From NCBI RefSeq assembly GCF_030651915.1, contig NZ_JAUSBV010000011.1, positions 18,594 to 82,593 on the forward strand: a stretch of DNA of 64,000 bases, read 5' to 3'. Shown in pieces: positions 45,546 through 54,147 of the stretch. Position numbers and translations under genes: made by a program. Position 1 is the stretch's first letter, and each line of letters opens with the position of its first letter. The notes under the pieces are model-generated. The model was not told the DNA's origin. It made no database searches and saw nothing but the letters and a program-made list of their open reading frames with translations. Source of the stretch: Parvibaculum sp. (GTDB lineage: Bacteria; Pseudomonadota; Alphaproteobacteria; Parvibaculales; Parvibaculaceae).

Positions 45546-48500
45546 ATGAGTATCCTGTCCGTCCCCACACCCAGCCGCAATGCACGCGACGGCCTTGCCG
45601 AACGCCGCCGCATCACCGCTGTGCTGGGCCCCACCAATACCGGCAAGACCCATCTCGCCATCGAGCGGATGATGGGCTACGAGACCGGCATGATCGGGCT
45701 GCCGTTGCGTCTGCTTGCCCGCGAAGTCTATGACCGTGTTGCAAAAGTGAAGGGCGCGCGCCACGTGGCGCTGATCACCGGCGAAGAGAAAATACTCCCG
45801 CCGAACGCTCGCTATTTCGTCTGTACCGTCGAGGCGATGCCGCTCGACCGGCCGGTCGAATTTCTGGCCGTCGACGAAATCCAACTCGCCGCCGACCGGG
45901 AGCGCGGACACACCTTTACCGACCGCCTCCTCCGCGCCCGCGGGCTTTCCGAAACCATGATGCTCGGTTCCGAAACGGTACGGGGCCTGATCCAGAAATT
46001 GTTGCCGGAGACGAATTTTGTCGTCCGGCCGCGCTTTTCCGAACTGACATGGACGGGTTCGAAAAAACTCACACGCCTGCCGCGCCGTTCGGCCGTGGTC
46101 GCCTTCTCCGCTGACCGGGTTTACGCAATCGCCGAGTTGATCCGTCGCCAGCGCGGCGGCGCGGCCGTCGTCATGGGTGCCCTTTCGCCGCGCACCCGCA
46201 ACGCTCAAGTGGCGCTCTATCAATCTGGCGAGGTCGACTTTCTGGTCGCGACCGATGCAATCGGCATGGGGCTCAACATGGATGTGGACCATGTCGCCTT
46301 TGCATCGACCCAGAAGTTCGACGGCCATCAGCATCGCTCCCTTCGTGTGGCTGAATTGGCCCAGATCGCCGGCCGCGCCGGCCGCCATATGAACAACGGC
46401 ACCTTTGGCGTGACCGGCGATACTCAGCCGCTGGACGACGAAGTCGTTTCGCGCATTGAGAACCATAGCTTCGAGCCCGCACGATTCCTGCAGTGGCGCA
46501 ATCCGCATCTCGAGTTCTCAAGCCTCGCCGCGCTGATCCAGAGCCTTCAGCGGCCGCCCGAACGGCCGGTGCTCGCCCGCGCGCCCATCGCCGACGACCT
46601 CGAGGCGCTGACGCGCATGGCCCGCAACGCCGACGTCCAGACATCGGCAAGGTCATCTTCAGCTATAGAGCGGCTATGGGAGGTGGCCCAGCTTCCCGAC
46701 TTCCGCAAAACACTGGCAAGCGAACACGCGGACCTTCTGACAAGGCTCTATCTGTTCCTTATGGAACCTTCCGGACGCGGCGCGGCTCGCATACCCGACG
46801 ACTGGATCGCGCGCCAGATTGGCCGCCTCGACCGCGCAGATGGCGAGATCGACACCTTGTCAGCCCGTATCGCCCATATCCGCACATGGACCTATGTGGC
46901 GAACCGTCCGGACTGGCTTCATGATCCTTCTCATTGGCAGGAGCGCGCTCGTGCGGTAGAGGATAGGCTGTCAGATGCGCTGCACGAGCGTCTGACGCAG
47001 CGGTTCATCGACCGCCGCACCAGCGTGCTAATGAAGCGCCTGCGCCTGAACGAGGATTTAATGGCGGCTGTTAACAATGACGGCGAGGTTTTGGTGGAGG
47101 GCGAGTATGTCGGCCGCCTTCATGGGTTCGTCTTTGTTCCCGACCCGAGGGCCGATGGTGAGCAAGTGCGTGTGCTCCGCACGGCGGCGGATCAGGCGTT
47201 GACAAGTGAAATTGCAGATCGCGCCCAAAGACTGGCTGCAGCACCGGACGCCGATATTTCCCTGTCCGATCATGGTCGGGTCGTCTGGACAGGCCATCCG
47301 GTTGCCGAACTGAAGGCGGGTATCGAACCGCTGAAGCCGCGCTTGGAACTGATTGCCGGCGAAGAGCTGAACGGCGCGGCACGCGAGGCGGTACAGACCC
47401 GCCTTGATGGCTGGATCGCGATGCATATGGCAAATGTCCTGGCGCCATTGGTTGCGCTGCGCGATGCGATCGAAATCGAAGGTCTTGCGCGCGGTGTCGC
47501 TTTTCGTTTGATCGAACATCTCGGATCGATGAAGCGCGAATGGGTGGCTGAAGACATTCGCACACTCGATCAGGCCGCGCGCGGCCAGTTGCGCAAGCAT
47601 GGCGTCCGGTTCGGTGCTCATTCGATTTTCATGCCAGCACTGCTGAAGCCGGCTCCGGCCCGTTTGCTGATGATGCTCTGGGCGCTGACACGCAAAGATG
47701 ACAACGACCCATTTGCCGGCCTGCCCCAACCGCCGGCACCGGGCCTGACCTCGGTCACGGCCGACCCGTCCGCCCCGCAAGGCTTTTACGAGGCTCTGGG
47801 CTTCCGCGTTTGTGGCACGCGCGCCGTCCGGCTCGACATGCTGGAACGCATCGCCGACCTGATCCGGCCGGTAATTGCCGCCCGCACCTACAATGGCGGC
47901 TTTGTGGTGACGCCCGACATGATGTCGCTGGTTGGATGCTCGGGCGAGGAATTCGCAAGCCTGCTGCAAGGCCTCGGTTATCGCTCGCAACGCGAAACCA
48001 TCGTCCCGCGTCCGACGGATACGGCAGGTTCGGAAGCAACGGGTGTCTCGACCGCGGTGATCGACGCCGCTGCGCAGCAGACGGCTGCGGAGGCAGCGCT
48101 TGCGGCGATAGTCGACGCGATCGCAACGCCTGCAATTGAACCGGCAGCCGGCTCAACGACAGAGGCAAAAGCCGTCGAAATACCGACGACAGGACTGGAT
48201 GGCGCCGACCAGGCCGAACCCGAAATATCGATGCCTGCAGAGCCCGCAATAGCCAATGCCGCAGTCGAGCTTGAAATCTGGCGACCGGCCCGCCGCAAGC
48301 AGGAAGGCAAACCGGCACGGCGACGGCAGCCGAACAAGGCAAAAGCCGAGACAGGGGAAAAGCCGGCCGAAGCGCGGGGCGAACGTCACAGAAAACCGAG
48401 ACGCAAACCGGACGATCACGGTGAGCGGCCAGCCAAGGGTCCGCGTCCGGATGGCGGACACCGCGAGCCGCGCAAGTTGCGCGAACGCGAACCCGACCCG

Positions 48501-48554
48501 GATTCGCCCTTTGCCGCGCTGGCCGTGCTCAAAGAGCGCGCCGGCGGCAACTGA
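45546..48554 (+). CDS. SUV3-like DEAD-related RNA helicase
   Basis: A 1002-residue helicase of the mitochondrial SUV3 type. Walker A GPTNTGKTH is at about residues 28-36, followed by GMIGLPLRLLAREVYDR, FLAVDEIQLAADRERGHTFTDRLL and, in the second RecA domain, LVATDAIGMGLNMDVDHVAF and QIAGRAGRH. An all-helical C-terminal region follows. From about residue 895 the chain is very basic and low in complexity (Arg/Lys/Pro/Glu), as in many alphaproteobacterial members. In mitochondria SUV3 works with exonucleases in RNA turnover. It lies 11 bases ahead of the S4-protein gene, an arrangement seen in related bacteria. Confidence 0.9.
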   Translation: MSILSVPTPSRNARDGLAERRRITAVLGPTNTGKTHLAIERMMGYETGMIGLPLRLLAREVYDRVAKVKGARHVALITGEEKILPPNARYFVCTVEAMPLDRPVEFLAVDEIQLAADRERGHTFTDRLLRARGLSETMMLGSETVRGLIQKLLPETNFVVRPRFSELTWTGSKKLTRLPRRSAVVAFSADRVYAIAELIRRQRGGAAVVMGALSPRTRNAQVALYQSGEVDFLVATDAIGMGLNMDVDHVAFASTQKFDGHQHRSLRVAELAQIAGRAGRHMNNGTFGVTGDTQPLDDEVVSRIENHSFEPARFLQWRNPHLEFSSLAALIQSLQRPPERPVLARAPIADDLEALTRMARNADVQTSARSSSAIERLWEVAQLPDFRKTLASEHADLLTRLYLFLMEPSGRGAARIPDDWIARQIGRLDRADGEIDTLSARIAHIRTWTYVANRPDWLHDPSHWQERARAVEDRLSDALHERLTQRFIDRRTSVLMKRLRLNEDLMAAVNNDGEVLVEGEYVGRLHGFVFVPDPRADGEQVRVLRTAADQALTSEIADRAQRLAAAPDADISLSDHGRVVWTGHPVAELKAGIEPLKPRLELIAGEELNGAAREAVQTRLDGWIAMHMANVLAPLVALRDAIEIEGLARGVAFRLIEHLGSMKREWVAEDIRTLDQAARGQLRKHGVRFGAHSIFMPALLKPAPARLLMMLWALTRKDDNDPFAGLPQPPAPGLTSVTADPSAPQGFYEALGFRVCGTRAVRLDMLERIADLIRPVIAARTYNGGFVVTPDMMSLVGCSGEEFASLLQGLGYRSQRETIVPRPTDTAGSEATGVSTAVIDAAAQQTAAEAALAAIVDAIATPAIEPAAGSTTEAKAVEIPTTGLDGADQAEPEISMPAEPAIANAAVELEIWRPARRKQEGKPARRRQPNKAKAETGEKPAEARGERHRKPRRKPDDHGERPAKGPRPDGGHREPRKLREREPDPDSPFAALAVLKERAGGN

Positions 48555-48565
48555 TCCCAAGGACG

Positions 48566-48961
48566 ATGGAAGACGCGGCCGGACGGCCTGGTCAACGCAT
48601 CGACCGCTGGCTCTGGTGCGCACGCTTTTCGAAGAGCCGTTCTGTTGCAGCGGCGCTCATTCAGAGCGGGCGGTTGCGCGTCAACGGAGAGCGCATCTCG
48701 AAAGCAAGCCGAAACGTGCGTCCCGGGGACGTTCTCACTTTCCCGCTGGGCACCCATATCAGGGTCATCGAGATTGTGCTGCTCGGGCTCCGTCGTGGTC
48801 CCGCGTCGGAGGCTGCGGCCCTTTATAGGGACTTGGAACCACCACCGGAGCCCGGTGCGGCAAGAACGACGGCCGAACTGGCCACAGGTCGCTCGCCCGG
48901 CATGGGCCGCCCGACAAAAAAAGAACGGCGCCAGACCGACGCATTGAAGAAAAATGAATAA
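48566..48961 (+). CDS. S4-domain RNA-binding protein (Hsp15-like)
   Basis: A 131-residue protein with an S4 RNA-binding domain at about residues 10-65 (IDRWLWCARFSKSRSVAAALIQSGRLRVNG and the following SKASRNVRPGDVLTF). Hsp15 binds stalled 50S-nascent chain complexes and recycles them. The C-terminal part is basic and variable (KKERRQTDALKKNE). It starts 11 bases after the helicase stop, so the two are co-transcribed. The family is usual in this gene order in alphaproteobacteria. Confidence 0.9.
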   Translation: MEDAAGRPGQRIDRWLWCARFSKSRSVAAALIQSGRLRVNGERISKASRNVRPGDVLTFPLGTHIRVIEIVLLGLRRGPASEAAALYRDLEPPPEPGAARTTAELATGRSPGMGRPTKKERRQTDALKKNE

Positions 48962-49017
48962 TTTTACAAATATCATTGTATTTGAACATATCTTCCGAAC
49001 CGTATAAGTAAAATAAC

Positions 49018-49491
49018 ATGTTCTCCAACATTAAATCGTTCCTCCTGGGTCCGGCCGAAGATGCCGCCCCGAAGTTCGACAATCTTCAGATCGCCGTCAT
49101 GGCACTGCTGGTGCGCGCCGCAACGACCGATGCCGATTTCAGCGACGACGAACGGCGCACGATCCGGCAGATTGCCACCGATACCTTTGGCCTCGCTCCG
49201 TCAGATCTGGACGCTCTCGTGGCGACAGCCGAGAGCGAAGAAGCCCGGACGATCGATCTGCACCGTTGGGCACAGGCGATAAAACGCGGCTATGACGAAG
49301 CCGAACGCCTCAAGCTGGTCGAGAAAATGTGGGAGGTCGTCTATGCGGATGGAGTCCTGGACGATTACGAAGCCAACCTGTTGCGACGCGTCGCAGGCTT
49401 GATATACGTTCCCGATCGCGAATCGGGCGAGGCGCGGCAGCGCGTCCGTGCGCGGCTCGGATTGCGGGACCGGCCCACCCGCTCCCCGTAA
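49018..49491 (+). CDS. TerB-like protein
   Basis: A 157-residue helical protein of the TerB/tellurite-resistance-like family. It shows the usual acidic loops ALLVRAATTDADFSDDERRTI and EVVYADGVLDDYEANLLRRVA in a pair, as in the bundle where metal or ions bind. The N-terminus is short and hydrophobic. The function in non-tellurite contexts is unknown. It sits between the S4-protein gene and fdxA. An AT-rich stretch with TTGAAC (48982) and TATAAG (49003) just upstream suggests its own promoter, though the 15-base spacer is short. Confidence 0.78.
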   Translation: MFSNIKSFLLGPAEDAAPKFDNLQIAVMALLVRAATTDADFSDDERRTIRQIATDTFGLAPSDLDALVATAESEEARTIDLHRWAQAIKRGYDEAERLKLVEKMWEVVYADGVLDDYEANLLRRVAGLIYVPDRESGEARQRVRARLGLRDRPTRSP

Positions 49492-49533
49492 ACTTGAAAG
49501 GACCGCGCGAAGACCGCGCGACTGGAGACTGCG

Positions 49534-49872
49534 ATGACCTATATCGTGACCGATGCCTGCATCCGCTGCAAATACATGGACTGCGTCGAAGTCTGCCCCG
49601 TGGACTGTTTCTACGAGGGCGAGAACATGCTGGTCATCCATCCCGACGAATGTATCGATTGCGGCGTCTGCGAACCGGAATGCCCGGCCGAAGCGATCAA
49701 ACCGGACACCGAGCCCGGTCTCGAGAAATGGCTCGAACTCAACACCGAATATGCTTCGAAATGGCCGAATATCACCATCAAACGCGAACCCCCGGCCGAT
49801 GCTGAGGAATGGCAAGGCGTCGCTGGCAAGTTCGATGATCACTTCAGCCCGGAACCCGGCGAAGGCGATTGA
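49534..49872 (+). CDS. fdxA: Seven-iron ferredoxin FdxA
   Basis: A 112-residue 7Fe-8S ferredoxin. The first cluster region reads [20 protein letters not shown] and the second [16 protein letters not shown]. Alphaproteobacterial FdxA proteins have this length and a C-terminal extension, seen here to GEGD. It transfers electrons at low potential. The ATG at 49534 follows ACTGGAGACTGCG. A terminator about 160 bases downstream closes the unit before carD. This fdxA-carD order recurs in related genomes. Confidence 0.94.
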   Translation: MTYIVTDACIRCKYMDCVEVCPVDCFYEGENMLVIHPDECIDCGVCEPECPAEAIKPDTEPGLEKWLELNTEYASKWPNITIKREPPADAEEWQGVAGKFDDHFSPEPGEGD

Positions 49873-50479
49873 GTGGCGCCGACAGGCAAGTCGCCATTTT
49901 GTCCTGATTTGAAACAACCGTCTCGGCCACAAAGCCGGTGGTCCTGCAGGAAATCTCCGCCGTTTACCGCAGAAACATACACCAATCAGGTGGGTCGGGG
50001 CTCTATCTCCCTGTGTTAACTGTCCTTTTGCCGCGCCGCCTTCCAAGAGGGCGGTTTTTGTGTTATATATATCGCACAGTAAAAATGCTGCGATTACGGA
50101 CGCGAAAATACCCTGGCAGCACAGCCACACGTTGAAGACGCACGGGTTGTGTCTGCATTTCGTCACCTCGCTCCGCTTTGCCGGCCCGCAATGGCCGGTC
50201 TGAGGTAGGCAAATTGCCGACAGCATATGTTTCGGCTGTGATCGGCCCGCCGGCGGGAAACAGGTGTCATCCACAGGAGTCGGCTGCCCTGTTTGGCGGT
50301 CGGAGGTTGGGGCCGAAAGGGACTTTCGGCCTGAAGTGTCTGACGGCCTCTTCACGGGGAGCCGATGAGCCCCGGATGGGGGTGGCTGTCCGTAGCGCTT
50401 CGAAATTCAAGGCCCGGCAGGGAAGACATCGTGTCTGTCCTCCGGCCCCGGTTATGAAAGGCTGGGTACAGGAAAGGCC
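49873..50479 (+). other. 607-base intergenic region with terminator and structured carD leader
   Basis: The region holds no credible gene. It contains a terminator at 50036-50059, an AT-rich stretch (TTATATATATCG) near 50062 that may hold a promoter, and several hairpins toward carD. One is a perfect nine-pair stem at 50311-50331 and another is CGGGG/CCCCG at 50355-50374. I could not match these to a known RNA family. Confidence 0.45.
50036..50059 (+). terminator. Rho-independent terminator after fdxA
   Basis: CCGCCTTC at 50036-50043 pairs with GAGGGCGG at 50047-50054 (one T-G pair) around a CAA loop, followed by TTTTTG. It lies 164 bases past the fdxA stop. Confidence 0.78.
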
Positions 50480-51544
50480 ATGGCGAGCAAAGTGACGAAA
50501 TCCCCCAAGTCCACGAAGTCCAAATCGACGGCCAAGGTCACAGCGAAAGCCGCGACCGCCAAGACCAAGGCGAGCAAGGCGAAAGCCAAGCCGGCGGTCA
50601 AGGCAAAGCCTGACGCCAAGGCGAAGCCGGCGGCGGCGACGAAGCCGGCCGCAAAAGCGGCCAAGCCCGCCGCCAAGCCGAAGCCAAAGAGTGTACCGGC
50701 CAAACCCGCGGCCAAGCCGAAGGCAAAAGCCGCGCCTGCCAAGGCACCGGCGAAAAAGGCTGCGCCCAAAGCCGCCAAGGCGCCGAAGCCGGAACCAGCC
50801 AAGGCGCCGCCGCCGCGCAAGACGCCGCCCAAGCTGGCCAACGCGGCCAGCAAGCTGATGGAGGCGGCAAAGGGCCGCGCCGAAAAAGCGCGCAAGACCG
50901 AAGCGGCCGAGCGCGAAGCCGCGGCCAAGCGCGCCAGGGCGGAGGCGGCAGCCAGACCCGCGAAAGTTGAGGCGCCGAAGGAACCCGCAAAGCCGGCAGC
51001 GCCACGCGCCAACTTCAAGGCCAAGGAATATGTCGTCTATCCGGCCCATGGCGTCGGCCAGATCCTCGATATCGAAGAGAAGGAAGTCGCCGGCCACAGG
51101 CTTGAGCTCTTCGTCATCAACTTCGACAAGGAAAAGATGACGCTGCGCGTCCCGACCAATAAGGCGGGCGCCGTGGGCATGCGCAAGCTCTCCGACACCG
51201 GCGTCGTCGACTCCGCAATCGAGACGCTGCGCGGCCGCGCACGCATCAAGCGCACCATGTGGAGCCGCCGCGCGCAGGAGTACGAAGCAAAGATCAACTC
51301 CGGCGATCTCATATCGATCGCCGAGGTTGTGCGCGATCTCTATCGCTCCGAACGCCAGCCCGAGCAATCCTATTCCGAGCGCCAGCTATACGAAGCCGCG
51401 CTCGACCGGATGGCGCGGGAAGTGGCGGCCGTCGGGCGCATCGGCGAAGACGCGGCAATCGAACGCGTCGAACAGGCCCTGCAGGGCGCGTCGCGCGGCG
51501 GTGACAAGACACCCAAGGACGGCGAGGCCAGCGAAGCGGCCTGA
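50480..51544 (+). CDS. carD: CarD-family RNA polymerase-binding regulator with a long basic N-terminal tail
   Basis: A 354-residue protein. The CarD core begins about residue 178 with FKAKEYVVYPAHGVGQILDIEE, the RNA-polymerase-interacting Tudor-like domain, and a helical DNA-binding region follows to about 340. Family members normally have only about 165-190 residues. The first 176 residues are Lys/Ala/Pro-rich (KAKPAVKAKP-type repeats) like histone H1 or AlgP. A single ATG at 50480 with AGGAAAGG starts the tail; the next in-frame ATG is at 50858. CarD stabilises open complexes at rRNA and other promoters. The tail could tether it to DNA. Confidence 0.9.
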   Translation: MASKVTKSPKSTKSKSTAKVTAKAATAKTKASKAKAKPAVKAKPDAKAKPAAATKPAAKAAKPAAKPKPKSVPAKPAAKPKAKAAPAKAPAKKAAPKAAKAPKPEPAKAPPPRKTPPKLANAASKLMEAAKGRAEKARKTEAAEREAAAKRARAEAAARPAKVEAPKEPAKPAAPRANFKAKEYVVYPAHGVGQILDIEEKEVAGHRLELFVINFDKEKMTLRVPTNKAGAVGMRKLSDTGVVDSAIETLRGRARIKRTMWSRRAQEYEAKINSGDLISIAEVVRDLYRSERQPEQSYSERQLYEAALDRMAREVAAVGRIGEDAAIERVEQALQGASRGGDKTPKDGEASEAA

Positions 51545-51565
51545 TCCTTCCACCGGCAGACATCG

Positions 51566-51599
51566 AAAAGGCCCGGCTTGACGCCGGGCCTTTTTTTGT
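51566..51599 (+). terminator. Rho-independent terminator of carD
   Basis: AAAAGGCCCGGC at 51566-51577 pairs perfectly with GCCGGGCCTTTT at 51583-51594 around a TTGAC loop and runs into TTTTTGTTTTT. It lies 22 bases after the carD stop. Confidence 0.94.
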
Positions 51600-51759
51600 T
51601 TTTGCCGACCTCTGCCCCTTTCTGGCCATTAAATACCGGTACAAGAAAACCGGCCTGCGCATCCGGCATTGATCCGGAACAGCTTGCAGGCCGTAGGAAA
51701 GTTGCCGGCCGAAACTTCGGAGACGCGACAGCGTACCGCAGCACGGAGGAGTGACTGAG

Positions 51760-52656
51760 ATGCCGCACACAGACACGCCCGAAACGCAGCGCGCCAACCG
51801 CCGTTTCATGCAGCGCGCCATGACCGTGCCGCTGCTCGACAGGGAAACCGAATTCGAACTTGCCCGGCGCTGGCGAGAGGACGGCGACGATCAGGCGCTG
51901 CATCAATTGACCTGCGCCTATATGCGCCTCGTGATTTCATTGGCCACGCGCTTCCGTAATTACGGTCTTCCCTATGGCGATCTCGTTCAGGAGGGAAATG
52001 TCGGTCTGATGCAGGCAGCCGCGCGCTTCGAGCCCGAACGTGGCGTGCGCTTCTCGACCTATGCCACTTGGTGGATACGCGCCGCGATCCAGGACTACGT
52101 CCTGCGCAACTGGTCGATCGTGCGCACGGGCACCACCGCCGCCCACAAATCCCTGTTCTTCAATCTGCGCCGCCTGCGCGCGCTGATCGACAGCGGCACA
52201 CGGCAGACGCTGCGGCAGGAGGACAGGATATTCATCGCCAAGCGTTTGGGCGTCGGCGTCGACGACGTTGAAAGCATGGATGCGCGTTTGATGGCGGGCG
52301 ACCGGTCGCTCAACGCGATGCTTTCCGACGGTACGTCCGACGACAACGCGACCGAATGGCAGGACATGCTGCCTTGCGACCGGCCGCAGCCGGATGAGGA
52401 AGTCATGGAGCAGCACGACGGTGCCTATCGCTCCCGCTGGATTGCCGAGGCGCTCGGCAAGCTCAATGAGCGCGAGTTGCTGATCATCCGCGAACGGCGC
52501 CTGCGCGATGAAGCGCTGACGCTCGAAACACTCGGCACGCAACTTGGAATTTCCAAGGAACGCGTGCGTCAGATCGAACATCTGGCACTGAAGAAAATGC
52601 GGACGGCACTGCTCGAAAAGGTGCCCGATCCGGAAGCCGCAGGCCTGCTTGGTTGA
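51760..52656 (+). CDS. rpoH: RNA polymerase sigma-32 (RpoH) family factor
   Basis: A 298-residue sigma-70-family factor of the RpoH type. Region 2 contains YMRLVISLATRFRNYGLPYGDLVQEGNVGLMQAA and the -10-binding RFSTYATWWIRAAIQDYVLRNWSIVR. Between regions 2 and 3 is KSLFFNLRRLRALI, the RpoH-box type sequence. Region 4 ends LGTQLGISKERVRQIEHLALKKMR. Alphaproteobacteria often have two rpoH genes; which one this is cannot be told. The ATG at 51760 follows GGAGGAG by 8 bases; a GTG three codons upstream is possible. It has a 215-base gap and a terminator behind carD. Confidence 0.92.
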   Translation: MPHTDTPETQRANRRFMQRAMTVPLLDRETEFELARRWREDGDDQALHQLTCAYMRLVISLATRFRNYGLPYGDLVQEGNVGLMQAAARFEPERGVRFSTYATWWIRAAIQDYVLRNWSIVRTGTTAAHKSLFFNLRRLRALIDSGTRQTLRQEDRIFIAKRLGVGVDDVESMDARLMAGDRSLNAMLSDGTSDDNATEWQDMLPCDRPQPDEEVMEQHDGAYRSRWIAEALGKLNERELLIIRERRLRDEALTLETLGTQLGISKERVRQIEHLALKKMRTALLEKVPDPEAAGLLG

Positions 52657-52662
52657 TGGACC

Positions 52663-54147
52663 TTACTCGGTCACAAGTTTGACAAGCGTGCCGGGCCGCG
52701 GCTCGTCGCCGGCACCGAGACCGTTCAGGACACGAAAGCGTTCGGCCTGAAAATCCGAATAGACCATACGACGGCCAAGCGAAGCCGCCGTGTCGCCCGG
52801 CCGAACGGTAACGACGCGCAGCCGCAACGGTTTGACCGCCGCCGCTTCGGCCGGCGATATCTTGCGGAAGCTCATCACCAGCCCCTGCAGCGCCGCATCG
52901 TGACGCGTGCCTGTTTGCGGCAAGGTGCCGGTCAGGAAACGATAGACACGGTCGGGCGCAAACTCGATGGCAACCAGCCGCGCATTGTAGTCGTTGATCC
53001 GCGTTGTGGCCGTGGCTGCGTTCATGCCGTTGACCTTGAATTTCTGCAATCCGGAGAGTGGCGTGTCCCTGGCCCACTGGTTCGTCAGATAACGTGCGAT
53101 ATCGACGCTGGCATCCTTTTGTCCCGTGTCGAACTTCGCGACTGTTCGGTCCGGCCCCTGCAGCAGCACGGCGGCCGGTGAATTGGTGATGGCGAACCCA
53201 GTCGGGGCCTTGAAGGCAAAGCCGAGTTTCGGATGCACAAAATCGCGATCGCGCACGATCCCGTCTTCGGAACGGTCGCCATAAAGGATCCCGTTGAGCG
53301 CCTTCAGATAAGTCTCGCGATTGCGCTCACCCTTGCCGGGTGCAGCACCCGCATCGCGGGCAGCGGATCTCGCGGCGTCGACGCGGGCGGCAGTCGCCGG
53401 GTGACTGGCCAGCCAATTGCTTCGCGCCGCATCCGGCACGTTCCTAAGCCGCGCCTCAAGCGCATCCTGCGCGCCCATGGTCGTCAGAAAATCGGCAACG
53501 CCATAGGCGTCGTATCCGGCGCTTGTCAGATAGCGCACACCGAGCATGTCGGACTCGAATTCCTGATCGCGCGAATAGCCGGCAAGGAAGCCCTGTCCGC
53601 CGAGACCGATCGCCTGGCTCGCCGCCTGATTGCCGATCACGGCGCCCAATACGGCGCCGAGCAGCGTCGTACCCATAGCGGCCGTCTGGCGCTGCGCCGA
53701 ATGACGCGCCGCGACGTGACCCATTTCATGACCGATGACGCCGGCAAGCTCCGCTTCGTCATTGGCGAGCGCGACCAGTCCCCGCGTCACATAGACATAG
53801 CCGCCGGGCAACGCGAAGGCATTGATCACCGGACTGTCCAGAACCGTGACGCGGTACTGTCCGTTGGGAACATTCGTGGCACGCGCCACCCGCGTCGCGA
53901 TGCCGGCGACATAACCGCCGAGCCGCGCATCGGGATAGGCGCCGCCAAAGGCTTCGAGAATCTTCGGATGCGCCTCGGCACCTATTTTCGATTCCTGCTC
54001 CACCGACACCAGAGGGGCGACCTGCCGTTTGCCGGTCGCCGGATTGGTCGTGCAGGCGGAAACGGAGAAAAGCAGTGTCGCCAGTACGGGCACGATCCAT
54101 GTCGCGCGCGCCGCCTGTCCGCCACGTCCCGTCATCTCGTTTTTCAT
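52663..54147 (-). CDS. M48-family metalloprotease lipoprotein with LysM-like C-terminal module
   Basis: A 494-residue lipoprotein. The signal peptide ends in VSAC, lipidated at Cys32. The M48 protease domain has the zinc motif HEMGH at residues 140-144, followed by AARHSAQ, and a third ligand region EFESDMLGVRYL. The C-terminal ~60 residues (LRVVTVRPGDTAASLG and RVLNGLGAGDEPRPGTLVKLV) resemble a LysM-type cell-wall-binding module. The family (BepA/LoiP-like) removes misfolded outer membrane proteins. It is cotranslated with the nuclease gene (four-base overlap at 54144-54147). It is convergent with rpoH, stopping 6 bases away. Confidence 0.86.
   Translation of the reverse strand: MKNEMTGRGGQAARATWIVPVLATLLFSVSACTTNPATGKRQVAPLVSVEQESKIGAEAHPKILEAFGGAYPDARLGGYVAGIATRVARATNVPNGQYRVTVLDSPVINAFALPGGYVYVTRGLVALANDEAELAGVIGHEMGHVAARHSAQRQTAAMGTTLLGAVLGAVIGNQAASQAIGLGGQGFLAGYSRDQEFESDMLGVRYLTSAGYDAYGVADFLTTMGAQDALEARLRNVPDAARSNWLASHPATAARVDAARSAARDAGAAPGKGERNRETYLKALNGILYGDRSEDGIVRDRDFVHPKLGFAFKAPTGFAITNSPAAVLLQGPDRTVAKFDTGQKDASVDIARYLTNQWARDTPLSGLQKFKVNGMNAATATTRINDYNARLVAIEFAPDRVYRFLTGTLPQTGTRHDAALQGLVMSFRKISPAEAAAVKPLRLRVVTVRPGDTAASLGRRMVYSDFQAERFRVLNGLGAGDEPRPGTLVKLVTE

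Noticed and set aside
49938..50135. 65-codon frame in the fdxA-carD spacer
   Set aside because: It reads through the fdxA terminator and has no ribosome binding site.
50240..50300. Possible cobalamin riboswitch (GGGAAACAGGTG and later GCTGCCC)
   Set aside because: The B12-box and the spacing of the core do not fit, and the downstream gene is carD, not a B12 gene. The similarity is to short strings only.
49201..50355. 384-codon minus-strand frame across TerB-like and fdxA genes
   Set aside because: It opposes two good genes and spans a terminator; no recognisable domain.
50267..51367. 366-codon open frame opposite carD (Gly/Leu/Arg-rich)
   Set aside because: It mirrors the Lys/Ala repeats of carD and has no start signal or family match.
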